From contig CAAGEQ010000008.1 in assembly GCA_900768915.1 (NCBI GenBank), positions 1 through 64,000 on the forward strand: a stretch of 64,000 nt of DNA. Reading direction: 5' to 3'. Under the pieces are notes generated by a model, which ran no database searches, was not told where the DNA came from, and saw nothing but the letters and a program-made list of their open reading frames with translations. This DNA comes from Candidatus Gastranaerophilales bacterium (lineage in GTDB: Bacteria; Cyanobacteriota; Vampirovibrionia; Gastranaerophilales; Gastranaerophilaceae). Shown one piece after another: positions 54,785 through 62,930 of this stretch; within the stretch, counting starts at the first letter, position 1; every line of letters begins with the position of its first letter. The translations under genes and the position numbers were made by a program.

Positions 54785-55000
54785 ATGGCAAAAGACGTAA
54801 TAGAAATTGAAGGTAAAATACTAGAATCAATGCCAAACGCAATGTTTCGTGTTGAATTAGAAAATGGACATGAAATTTTGGCTCATATCTCAGGCAAGAT
54901 TAGAAAAAACTTTATTAGAATATTGCCTGGTGACAAAGTTAAAGTAGAAATGACACCATACGATTTAACAAAAGGTAGAATTACATTCAGACTTAAATAG
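54785..55000 (+). CDS. infA: Translation initiation factor IF-1
   Basis: The 71 residues are one OB fold with the IF-1 signatures IEGKILESMPNAMFRVEL (about 7-24), GHEILAHISGKIRKN (about 27-41) and DLTKGRITFR near the end. The start at 54785 is chosen over an in-frame TTG-type start 45 bases upstream because it gives the standard length and has AAGAGGA before it. It opens the ribosomal operon, followed by rpmJ as in many bacteria. Confidence 0.97.
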   Translation: MAKDVIEIEGKILESMPNAMFRVELENGHEILAHISGKIRKNFIRILPGDKVKVEMTPYDLTKGRITFRLK

Positions 55001-55027
55001 TAAGTAGACAAAATAAAGGATAAAACA

Positions 55028-55141
55028 ATGAAAACAAGATCATCAGTAAAACCTATGTGTGATAAATGCAAGGTTATCAGAAGAAAAGGTAGAGTAGCAG
55101 TTATCTGTGAAAATCCAAAACACAAACAAAGACAAGGATAG
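55028..55141 (+). CDS. rpmJ: Ribosomal protein L36
   Basis: A 37-codon gene encodes MKTRSSVKPMCDKCKVIRRK and a basic remainder with VICENPKHKQRQG. The four zinc ligands (C11, C14, C27, H32) are present, so this is the zinc-binding form. AAAGGA precedes the start. It follows infA by 27 bases. Confidence 0.97.
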   Translation: MKTRSSVKPMCDKCKVIRRKGRVAVICENPKHKQRQG

Positions 55142-55176
55142 ATTTTGCGTAGAGTGACGGCGAACGAAGTGAGCCT

Positions 55177-55255
55177 AACTCGAAGTAACGCGAAACTTGT
55201 GAATGACAGTTTACGAAGTAAACGAAATGAACAGAGTGTAGCGTGAAGCAATAAT
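55177..55255. repeat. Dispersed purine-rich hairpin repeat, copy 2
   Basis: This copy lies in the 216-base gap between rpmJ and rpsM and aligns end to end with positions 1-80. The central stem GTTTAC-GAA-GTAAAC replaces ATTTGC-AGA-GCAAAT of copy 1, keeping the pairing. The bases before it (55146-55176) have the same GAA/GTG-rich style and may belong to the element. The rest of the gap up to rpsM holds only a possible weak hairpin (AGAGG...CCTCT) and the AAAGGAG site. Confidence 0.65.
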
Positions 55256-55357
55256 TTAGTGAAACAAGTCTAACTACAGGACTAAAAATCGTAGTGGAGA
55301 GGAAGTATTTAAGCCTCTTAAAGAAAAAAATCTAACAACAAACAAAGGAGAAATTAA

Positions 55358-55723
55358 ATGGCAAGATTAGTAGGGGTAGATTTACCTCGTAACAAAAGAA
55401 TGGAAATCGCATTAACCTATATATACGGTATAGGACCAACTAGAAGTAAGAAAATTCTAGCGGCAACAGGTATTTCACCTGATTTAAGAACAGATGATTT
55501 AACAGATGAAGATATTAAATTGTTAAGAAACGAACTTTCTAATTATCACATCGAAGGTGATTTAAGAAGAGAAGTTTCTATGAACATTAAACGTTTACAA
55601 GAAATCAATTCTTACAGAGGTATGCGTCATAAAAGAAATTTACCTTGCAGAGGTCAAAGAACTAAAACTAATGCTAGAACAAGACGTGGTAAGAAAACTG
55701 GACCAGTTGCTAAGAAAAAATAA
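55358..55723 (+). CDS. rpsM: Ribosomal protein S13
   Basis: The 121 residues show the S13 features: GVDLPRNKRMEIALTYIYGIG (split over 6-26), the helix-two-turn-helix, and the Arg-rich tail (YRGMRHKRNLPCRGQRTKTN) that reaches the tRNA sites. AAAGGAG precedes the start. It heads the rpsM-rpsK-rpsD-rpoA-rplQ order shared by most bacteria. Confidence 0.98.
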   Translation: MARLVGVDLPRNKRMEIALTYIYGIGPTRSKKILAATGISPDLRTDDLTDEDIKLLRNELSNYHIEGDLRREVSMNIKRLQEINSYRGMRHKRNLPCRGQRTKTNARTRRGKKTGPVAKKK

Positions 55724-55799
55724 TGTTTAGAACATTAAGTTAGCAATGTAAACGGAAGATACTTAAGAAATATAAATAATAAAAATAAGGAATAAAAAA

Positions 55800-56186
55800 A
55801 TGGCAAGACCACAAAAAACAAAGAAAAAAGAAAAGAAGAATGTATTGCAAGGTGTAGTACATATCCAATCTACTTTTAATAACACAATTGTTACATCAAC
55901 AGATACTCAAGGTAATGCAATTGCTTGGGCTACTGCAGGTGCAACAGGTTTTAAAGGTGCTAGAAAGGGTACTCCATTTGCAGCACAATCAGCAGCTGAA
56001 TTAGTTGCAAAAAAATCAATTGACCAAGGTATGAAAAAAGTTGAAGTTTATATCAAAGGTCCTGGTTCAGGTAGAGAAACTGCTATTAGAGCAATTCAAG
56101 CTGCTGGACTAGAAATCACATTAATCAAGGACGTTACACCTATTCCACATAACGGATGCCGTCCACCTAAAAAACGTAGAGTATAA
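55800..56186 (+). CDS. rpsK: Ribosomal protein S11
   Basis: The 128 residues contain VHIQSTFNNTIVTSTDTQGN, GFKGARKGTPFAAQ and the C-terminal TPIPHNGCRPPKKRRV, all S11 hallmarks. The NG pair near the end is the known isoaspartate position in S11. AAGGAA precedes the start. Confidence 0.98.
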   Translation: MARPQKTKKKEKKNVLQGVVHIQSTFNNTIVTSTDTQGNAIAWATAGATGFKGARKGTPFAAQSAAELVAKKSIDQGMKKVEVYIKGPGSGRETAIRAIQAAGLEITLIKDVTPIPHNGCRPPKKRRV

Positions 56187-56298
56187 TTATTAGTTATAGA
56201 GATTATTCTATAATCTACGTTAATTTATAGTAATACAATAGGTGAGAGCTCGAAAGAGTCATAGGTGCCTCACCACAAGAAAAAGGAGAAATAACTGT

Positions 56299-56901
56299 AT
56301 GGCAAGATATACAGGACCTACAAATAAATTATTCCGTAACTACGGAGTTAAAGACTTATCAAACAGAAAGTTAACTTCTTCAATGAGACAGACTGCTTCA
56401 GGTCAGCATGGTGCTGTTAGAAAAAAACTTTCTGAATATGCAATTCACTTAAATGAAAAACAAAAAATCAGAATGACTTATTTAGTAAGTGAAAAACAAT
56501 TTGCTAAATACTATAACGAAGCTGCTAGAAGAAAAGGCGTTACAGGTACAATTCTTTTACAAATCTTAGAATCAAGACTTGATAACACATTATTTAGAGC
56601 AGGTTATGGTGTAACACGTAAACAATCTAGACAAATCGTTAATCACGGTCACGTTCTAGTTAATGGTAAGAAAGTTGATATTCCATCATACTTATTGAAA
56701 CCAGGTGATGTAGTTACAGTTAAAGCTAAAAGTTCAGATTACTTAAAGAATGTTATGGCAACAATCGATTTATCTTGTGCACCAGCATGGGTAACTGTTG
56801 ATAACGATACTTTAAAAATTACATTCGACAGAGTTCCTGAAAGAGAAGAATTAGATCCTGACTTCAAGGAACAATTGGTAATTGAGTATTATTCTAAATA
56901 G
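56299..56901 (+). CDS. rpsD: Ribosomal protein S4
   Basis: S4 starts assembly of the 30S subunit. The ATG at 56299 has AAAGGAG upstream and gives the normal 200 residues; an in-frame start 57 bases earlier would add a basic stretch not found in S4. The S4 RNA-binding domain is near 92-155 (LESRLDNTLFRAGYGVTRKQ, then VNHGHVLVNGKKVDIPSY). The N-terminal zinc Cys cluster of some S4 proteins is absent. Confidence 0.98.
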   Translation: MARYTGPTNKLFRNYGVKDLSNRKLTSSMRQTASGQHGAVRKKLSEYAIHLNEKQKIRMTYLVSEKQFAKYYNEAARRKGVTGTILLQILESRLDNTLFRAGYGVTRKQSRQIVNHGHVLVNGKKVDIPSYLLKPGDVVTVKAKSSDYLKNVMATIDLSCAPAWVTVDNDTLKITFDRVPEREELDPDFKEQLVIEYYSK

Positions 56902-56925
56902 AATCTGATAGGAGAAATTATAATT

Positions 56926-57930
56926 ATGGAATTAGAAATTAAAACTGTTAATACTGCCACAAGTTCTGATGGCTCACAATATGGTAAATTTGTTATCAGC
57001 CCATTAGAAAGAGGTTTTGGTATAACAATTGGTAACTCTTTAAGAAGAGTTTTATTATCAAGCCTTGAAGGTACAGCAGTTACATCAGCAAGAATCGAAG
57101 GTATTACTCACGAATACACTGCTATTCCAGGTGTGTTAGAAGATGTAGTTGATGTATTATTAAACTTCAAAGGTTTAGCAATTAAAACTGAAACAAAAGA
57201 ACCTCAAACTTTGAGAATTGATATTGACAGACCAGGTCCTGTATTGGCAAGTGATATTCAACTTCCTGCTGGTGTTAAAATCGTTAACCCAGATTGGTTG
57301 ATTTGTACAATTGCTGATGGTGGTAGTTTCCATGCTGAAATTACTGTAGAAACAGGTAAAGGTTATGTTCCTCATGATGTTCCTCGTAACAAAGAGGGTG
57401 TAGCAATTGATTTATTACCAATTGATGCAACATTCATGCCTATCAAACGTGTTAAATATGATGTAGAAAACACTCGTGTAGGTGGTTCTATTGATTTTGA
57501 TAAATTAACTCTTGAAATTTGGTCAAATGGTACAGTTGATGTTACTGCAGCATTATCACAAGCAGCTAATTTATTAATCGAACACTTCGTTCAAATCGCT
57601 TCAATATCAGGTCAAGCACCTATTCTTACATCTTATGAAAAGACTGCTTCTGATATGATTATTGATGATGTTGTTGATGAACCTGCAGAAGAAGAACCTT
57701 CAATCTCTATTGAAGAATTAGAATTATCTGTAAGAGCATACAATTGCTTAAAAAGAGCAAGCATCAATTCAATGGCTGAATTATTGAAAAAATCAGAACA
57801 TGATTTGTTAATTATCAAAAACTTCGGTAAAAAATCAGCAGATGAAGTTATTGAAAAATTACACGAACACGGATTAGATTTAGCTCCAAATCCAGAAATG
57901 GATGAAGACGGTGTTTTAATCGGTGAATAA
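56926..57930 (+). CDS. rpoA: DNA-directed RNA polymerase subunit alpha
   Basis: The 334 residues comprise the assembly domain (GFGITIGNSLRRVLLSSLEG near 30-49) and the C-terminal DNA- and activator-binding domain (about 262-330; IEELELSVRAYNCLKRASI, LLIIKNFGKKSADEV), joined by an acidic linker. AGGAGAA precedes the start. Confidence 0.98.
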   Translation: MELEIKTVNTATSSDGSQYGKFVISPLERGFGITIGNSLRRVLLSSLEGTAVTSARIEGITHEYTAIPGVLEDVVDVLLNFKGLAIKTETKEPQTLRIDIDRPGPVLASDIQLPAGVKIVNPDWLICTIADGGSFHAEITVETGKGYVPHDVPRNKEGVAIDLLPIDATFMPIKRVKYDVENTRVGGSIDFDKLTLEIWSNGTVDVTAALSQAANLLIEHFVQIASISGQAPILTSYEKTASDMIIDDVVDEPAEEEPSISIEELELSVRAYNCLKRASINSMAELLKKSEHDLLIIKNFGKKSADEVIEKLHEHGLDLAPNPEMDEDGVLIGE

Positions 57931-57969
57931 TTAAGAAATACAAATAGTAAATTATAAGGAAAAAAGAAA

Positions 57970-58398
57970 ATGAGACACCAATGTAAGAAACATACACTTA
58001 GCAAAGCACAAGATCAAAGAAAAGCCTTGTTGCGTTCATTGGCTACTGAACTTTTCGTTCATGGTGAAATCAAAACAACTATGGCTAGAGCAAAAGCTTT
58101 AAGACCTTATGCTGAAGGTATTATCACTTTGGCTAAAAAAGGTGATTTGAACTCAAGAAGACAAGCTGCTAAGTTTATCTTTGATAAAGAAACAGGAAAA
58201 TTTATGGACTTAGAAACTTCTGAAGTTTTTGAAAAAGCAGAAGAAGGTAAAAAGTTGATTTCTCAAACAGTTTTGAGAAAATTATTCTGTGTAATCAGCA
58301 AGCAATATTCAGAACGTAAAGGTGGATATACTAGAATATTCCGTTTACCACCTAGACGTGGTGATGCTACTGAAATGGCATTGATTCAATTGGTATAA
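57970..58398 (+). CDS. rplQ: Ribosomal protein L17
   Basis: The 142 residues begin MRHQCKKHTLSKAQDQRKAL and end GGYTRIFRLPPRRGDATEMA plus LIQLV, as in L17. An insertion of about 20 residues (DLETSEVFEKAEEGKKL, about 78-96) makes it longer than the E. coli core. AAGGA precedes the start. truA follows almost directly. Confidence 0.97.
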   Translation: MRHQCKKHTLSKAQDQRKALLRSLATELFVHGEIKTTMARAKALRPYAEGIITLAKKGDLNSRRQAAKFIFDKETGKFMDLETSEVFEKAEEGKKLISQTVLRKLFCVISKQYSERKGGYTRIFRLPPRRGDATEMALIQLV

Positions 58399-58401
58399 TT
58401 G

Positions 58402-59181
58402 ATGAGATACACTCTTCAAGTTCAGTATATCGGTAAGAATTACGCTGGTAGTCAAATTCAATTTGAAAATGGCATGGAAATTTCTACTCCGACAATACAA
58501 GGAGAACTTGAAAAGGCACTTTGTACTTTGATATTCGGTAAACGTTATACGTCAAACCGAAATTTAAATAGACCTATAAAAACAGTCTTTTCTGGAAGAA
58601 CTGACAGAGGTGTAAATTCAGTAGGGCAAGTTGTTCATTTTGATGTAGATAAGGAAATTGTTGCTTCAAATCTTATCTATCATGTGAACGAAATATTACC
58701 CAACGACATATCAGTTTCAGATTTGAAAGTGGTATCAAATGATTTTCACGCTCAAAAGTCAGCAATCAGAAGATGTTATCGTTTTGAATTTGTTAATCGT
58801 AGATTCAAACAGGCATTTGATGGTGACTTGATTAGAGTAAAGTTTCCTATTGATATAGATAGAATGAATAAGTCTTTAAGTTATTTGATAGGTGAACATG
58901 ATTTTTCAAGTTTTAAGAGTTCAGGAACGCTTAACCCAAGCAAAGTCTGTATTTTATACCGTGCCGAAGTCGAAAGACAGGGTGACAAGGTTGTTTTTAA
59001 TATTGAGGGAAATAGATTTCTTTACAATATGGTTAGAACAATTGTTGGTACTTTGTTAGAGATTGAGGGACATAATTTAGCACCTGAGCATATGAAAGAT
59101 GTGCTTGATGCGAAGGACCGTCGAAAGGCTGGTCAAACAGTGAGTCCTTATGGACTTACGTTAATGAAAGTAATATATTAA
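58402..59181 (+). CDS. truA: tRNA pseudouridine(38-40) synthase TruA
   Basis: TruA makes pseudouridine at positions 38-40 of tRNA. The catalytic Asp is in FSGRTDRGVNSVGQV near residues 55-69. The substrate-binding YRFEF and KSSGTLNPSK blocks and the C-terminal FLYNMVRTIVGTLLEI motif follow. The ATG at 58402 is three bases after the rplQ stop; a TTG touching the stop is also possible. rplQ-truA-rplM-rpsI is a common order. Confidence 0.94.
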   Translation: MRYTLQVQYIGKNYAGSQIQFENGMEISTPTIQGELEKALCTLIFGKRYTSNRNLNRPIKTVFSGRTDRGVNSVGQVVHFDVDKEIVASNLIYHVNEILPNDISVSDLKVVSNDFHAQKSAIRRCYRFEFVNRRFKQAFDGDLIRVKFPIDIDRMNKSLSYLIGEHDFSSFKSSGTLNPSKVCILYRAEVERQGDKVVFNIEGNRFLYNMVRTIVGTLLEIEGHNLAPEHMKDVLDAKDRRKAGQTVSPYGLTLMKVIY

Positions 59182-59202
59182 AAATTATACGGAGAATAAA
59201 GC

Positions 59203-59643
59203 ATGAACAAAACATATTCAGCAAAACCTCTAGAAGTTGAAAGAAAATGGTATTTGATTGATGCAGAAGGCGAAACATTAGGTCGCTTAGCTGTTAAAAT
59301 CGCTAACATTTTGAGAGGTAAGAATAAACCTGAATACACTCCAAACGTTGATACTGGCGATTTCGTTGTTGTTATCAATGCTGAAAAAGTTGTAGTTTCA
59401 GGTAAAAAAGAAACTGATAAAATCTATTATCATCACACAGGTTATCCAGGTGGTTTAAAATCTGCTTCTGTTAAAGAAGTTAGAGAAAAAGATGCAACAA
59501 AATTGATTGAAAAAGCAGTTAAAGGTATGTTGCAACACAACACATTAGGTGCTCAACAATTTAACAAATTAAAAGTTTATGTTGGTTCTGAACACCCACA
59601 TGCTGCTCAACAACCAATCGTGATAGAAAAGGAGGCTAAATAA
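59203..59643 (+). CDS. rplM: Ribosomal protein L13
   Basis: The 146 residues contain KWYLIDAEGETLGRLAVKIA, NAEKVVVSGKKETDKIYYHH and HNTLGAQQFNKLKVYVGSEH, all L13 signatures. GGAG lies 9 bases before the start. Its stop overlaps the rpsI start by one base. Confidence 0.98.
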   Translation: MNKTYSAKPLEVERKWYLIDAEGETLGRLAVKIANILRGKNKPEYTPNVDTGDFVVVINAEKVVVSGKKETDKIYYHHTGYPGGLKSASVKEVREKDATKLIEKAVKGMLQHNTLGAQQFNKLKVYVGSEHPHAAQQPIVIEKEAK

Positions 59644-60035
59644 TGGCTAATGAAATTATTGCTACAGGACGTAGAAAAAATTCTATCGCAGTTGTTAAAC
59701 TTGTAAAGGGTAAAGGTAGAATATTTGTTAACGGAAAAACTTTATCTGCTTACATTGGTAACAGACCTGCTGTTGAAATGATGATTTACAGACCTCTTGT
59801 TTTAACTGAAAATCAAGATAAATATGATGTAAAAGTTAAAGCCGTTGGTGGTGGTATCGTTGGTCAATCTGGTGCTATTCGTCACGGTATTTCAAGAGCA
59901 TTATTGAAAGCAAATGAAGAATACAAAGCAGTTCTTCGTTCAGAAGGTTTATTAACTCGTGATGCTAGAGTTAAAGAACGTAAAAAATATGGTAGAAAAA
60001 GAGCTCGTAAGAGATTCCAATTCTCAAAACGTTAA
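59643..60035 (+). CDS. rpsI: Ribosomal protein S9
   Basis: The 130 residues include ATGRRKNSIAVVKLVKGKGR, VKAVGGGIVGQSGAIRHGIS and the C-terminal Arg/Lys tail ending FQFSKR that touches the P-site tRNA. AAAGGAGG in the end of rplM serves as ribosome site. It is the last gene of the operon. Confidence 0.98.
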   Translation: MANEIIATGRRKNSIAVVKLVKGKGRIFVNGKTLSAYIGNRPAVEMMIYRPLVLTENQDKYDVKVKAVGGGIVGQSGAIRHGISRALLKANEEYKAVLRSEGLLTRDARVKERKKYGRKRARKRFQFSKR

Positions 60036-60058
60036 TACGAATTATTCGTTATATACAG

Positions 60059-60088
60059 AAAAGACCAATGGAAACGTTGGTCTTTTTT
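60059..60088 (+). terminator. Terminator of the ribosomal operon
   Basis: AAAAGACCAA and TTGGTCTTTT form a 10-bp stem with loop TGGAAACG, followed by TTATT. Confidence 0.88.
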
Positions 60089-60195
60089 ATTGTTTTTATG
60101 TCAAATAAATTAAGATTGATTTTTTATATTAGATTTTCTTTACAAAATGTTGTTTTGCTTGACAGTATTGGGGTTTCAAGAGTAAAATATTAATT

Positions 60196-61308
60196 ATGTG
60201 TAGAATTGGGGCAATAAAATCAAAACGCAATATTCACCCATCTGAAGCATTAAAGTTAATGCGTTCTCAACAAGAGGGGCATGATGATTCAGGTTTTGCG
60301 TTTGTGATGCAGGATTTGGGTGGAATTTTTGAGGCATATAAAGATATGCCTATCTTATCAATGGCTGCGACTATTGAGGGTACAAGATTAGCAGAAGATA
60401 TTTTACATGATTTAGGTTTTAAACGTGTATTGCAATGGTCTCCTGATATTCAAAATATCAAAGGCTTGAAAATTAATCCAATGCCAAACTATATTTTTGA
60501 AGTTTTAATGTATCCAAAGAGTCATAAATATGCTACGAAAGAAGAAAAAGAAGAATTATTAATTGACACAAGTATTAGATTAAGACGAGCACTAGAAGCA
60601 AATAATGCGGGTTATATTTACTCTTTTTGGCCAGATGTTTTAACATTGAAAGAAATTGGTAGTCCAAAAGATATTGGTACTTATTTTAACTTATGGAATG
60701 ATGATAGTGAACTATGTTCAAAAATTATTACTGCTCAATGTCGTCAAAATACAAATTATGGTATTGTTCGTTATGCAGCACACCCATTCTTTTTAGAAGG
60801 TTATACAGTTTTAGTTAATGGTGAAAATACTTTCTATGAAAAAAATAAATTGTATCAACAAGGGTTGTATAAGGGTTATATTGGTTTTGAGTCTGATTCT
60901 CAATGTTTCTTATATTCATTACATTATGTGAATAAGATTTTAAAATGGCCTTTGGAATATTTTATGCATACAGTATTTCCATTATCTTATAGTGAAATAG
61001 AAAAACGCAAGCCTGCAGAAAAGGAAGTTTTGCTGAGAATAAAGGCATCTTTAGAACATTTAGAAGCAAACGGTCCAAATACTGTCTTAGGTGTTGTACC
61101 AGACGGACGTTTGATATGTGTTTGTGATCCGAAGAAGTTAAGACCAGTTGTTATTGGAAAGGATAAAGATACTGTTATTATGACTTCAGAGGTTGCTGGT
61201 ATAAATGATTTACTTCCGAATAGAGATATGACAAAGGATATTTATCCGAAAGAACGTGAAATGGTAGTAGTGAATAATGATTTAACGGTGGAAAGATGGC
61301 AACAGTAA
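60196..61308 (+). CDS. Glutamate synthase, glutaminase (class II amidotransferase) subunit
   Basis: The protein begins MCRIGAIKSK, exposing Cys2 as the N-terminal nucleophile of class II glutamine amidotransferases after Met removal. The 370 residues include QEGHDDSGFAF near 27-37, RYAAHPFF near 193-200 and LGVVPDGRLICVCD near 297-310. It corresponds to the first domain of GltB made as a separate protein, as in archaea and some anaerobes. It supplies ammonia to the FMN subunit. No strong ribosome site is seen. It overlaps the next gene by 13 bases. Confidence 0.85.
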   Translation: MCRIGAIKSKRNIHPSEALKLMRSQQEGHDDSGFAFVMQDLGGIFEAYKDMPILSMAATIEGTRLAEDILHDLGFKRVLQWSPDIQNIKGLKINPMPNYIFEVLMYPKSHKYATKEEKEELLIDTSIRLRRALEANNAGYIYSFWPDVLTLKEIGSPKDIGTYFNLWNDDSELCSKIITAQCRQNTNYGIVRYAAHPFFLEGYTVLVNGENTFYEKNKLYQQGLYKGYIGFESDSQCFLYSLHYVNKILKWPLEYFMHTVFPLSYSEIEKRKPAEKEVLLRIKASLEHLEANGPNTVLGVVPDGRLICVCDPKKLRPVVIGKDKDTVIMTSEVAGINDLLPNRDMTKDIYPKEREMVVVNNDLTVERWQQ

Positions 61309-62924
61309 AAGTAAATGAATTACATAGAGATGATTTACCTTGGATAATTGAATATGATGAATCAAAATGTATTCAATGTGGTAAATGTACTGCGGCTTGT
61401 TCATTCAATGCTATAAAACCTTGTGTAGAACAACGTAAAAAATCGGGTTCTTTAACTGAAAAAAATAAACTAGAAAAAGTTGTTGTTATAAAACAAGAAG
61501 TTTCTTTCAAAAACCATTGTCGTGGTTGTGGAATGTGTGAAAGAGTATGTCCGAATGGTGCTATAAAACCTGTCCGAAATACTGATGATAGATATTCAAT
61601 TCGATACAGAGCACAAACCGGTGATTCTGTGAAAAAAGGTGGACGTTCAAACCTTAATACAGAAGGTAGAACTTTGGATAAAATTAAAGTTGGCAGAATA
61701 TCCCAAATGACTGATCCATCCTTAGATGCTGTTAGACATACATTTGAGTTGAAAACACCTTTTGGTAGAGTTTTGTCTGCTGATAAACTTAATTTAGAAT
61801 TTAAGAATGGCAAGATGATAGAGACAAAACCATTACCGCCAAACCGTTGGATTTATCCTATTATAATGGGTGATATGTCTATTGGCGCAGTTTCATGGCG
61901 TATGTGGGAAGCAATGGCTATTGCTACGGCATATTTGAATGAAGTAATGGGTATTCCTATTAGAATGTGTACAGGTGAAGGTGGTATTCCATCAAGACTT
62001 TTAAAATCAAAATATGTTAAGTATATGATTTTGCAAATAGCATCAGGACATTTTGGTTGGAATAGAATTGTTGATGCTATGCCTGACATGGTAGAGGATC
62101 CAGCAGGAATTTTGATTAAAATTGGTCAAGGTGCAAAGCCTGGTGATGGTGGTATGTTAATGGCAAATAAAGTTGCTAAATACGTACAAGAAATTAGAGG
62201 TGTACCTAAAGCAGATTTGTTGAGTCCACCAACTCATCAAGGTTTATATTCTATAGAAGAAAGTGTTCAGAAGATGTTTCTATCAATGAATGCTGCATTC
62301 AATTTTAAAGTTCCAGTTGCAATCAAAGTTGCTGCTTCTGTAACCAGTGTATCAGTTTATAATAACTTATTAAGAGATCCATATAATATTGTAGGTGGGT
62401 TCTTTTTAGATGGCTTGGCTGCTGGTACTGGTGCTGCTCATGAAATATCTTTAAATCACACAGGTCACCCAATTACATCTAAGTTGAGAGATTGTTATAA
62501 AGCAGCAATTAATCAAGGCCGACAAGGTGAAATTCCAATTTTTGCAGGTGGTGGTTTAGGTCAAACTGGTAGTTTTGCGGCAGATGCGTTTAAATTGATT
62601 TGTTTAGGTGCAAATGGTGTATTCTCAGGTAGATTATTATTACAAATTGCCGGTTGTGTTGGTAATGATACAGAAAGGTGCAATGCTTGTAATACGGGTT
62701 TATGTCCAGCAGGTATCGCAAGTCAAGATGTATGTTTGACTAAGCGGCTTGATATTGATAAAGTTGCACAAAATTTAGTTAATTATATTCTTGCTACAGA
62801 TTTAGAATTAAGAAAATTGATGGCTGCAACAGGTTGTTCATCACTTCCTGTTGGTCGTTCAGATGCTTTAATTACCGTAGATAAGAATGTTGCTGAAAGA
62901 TTAGATATACAATATGTATGTTAG
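61296..62924 (+). CDS. Glutamate synthase, FMN/ferredoxin central subunit
   Basis: Two [4Fe-4S] motifs lie at the N-terminus (CIQCGKCTAACSFN near 26-39; CRGCGMCERVCPN near 71-83). The FMN-binding alpha/beta barrel of glutamate synthase follows: MVEDPAGILIKIGQGAKPGDG near 265-285, VSVYNN near 354 and IFAGGGLGQTGSFAADAFKL near 416-435. CVGNDTERCNACNTGLCPAG near 456-475 carries the Cys for the catalytic-domain cluster. The 542 residues match the archaeal-type large subunit, which combines 2-oxoglutarate with ammonia using reduced ferredoxin or another donor. Confidence 0.9.
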   Translation: MATVKVNELHRDDLPWIIEYDESKCIQCGKCTAACSFNAIKPCVEQRKKSGSLTEKNKLEKVVVIKQEVSFKNHCRGCGMCERVCPNGAIKPVRNTDDRYSIRYRAQTGDSVKKGGRSNLNTEGRTLDKIKVGRISQMTDPSLDAVRHTFELKTPFGRVLSADKLNLEFKNGKMIETKPLPPNRWIYPIIMGDMSIGAVSWRMWEAMAIATAYLNEVMGIPIRMCTGEGGIPSRLLKSKYVKYMILQIASGHFGWNRIVDAMPDMVEDPAGILIKIGQGAKPGDGGMLMANKVAKYVQEIRGVPKADLLSPPTHQGLYSIEESVQKMFLSMNAAFNFKVPVAIKVAASVTSVSVYNNLLRDPYNIVGGFFLDGLAAGTGAAHEISLNHTGHPITSKLRDCYKAAINQGRQGEIPIFAGGGLGQTGSFAADAFKLICLGANGVFSGRLLLQIAGCVGNDTERCNACNTGLCPAGIASQDVCLTKRLDIDKVAQNLVNYILATDLELRKLMAATGCSSLPVGRSDALITVDKNVAERLDIQYVC

Positions 62925-62930
62925 GAAGTT

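Noticed and set aside
56242..56298. Upstream extension of rpsD
   Set aside because: The added residues are basic leader translation; the ATG at 56299 has AAAGGAG and gives normal S4 length.
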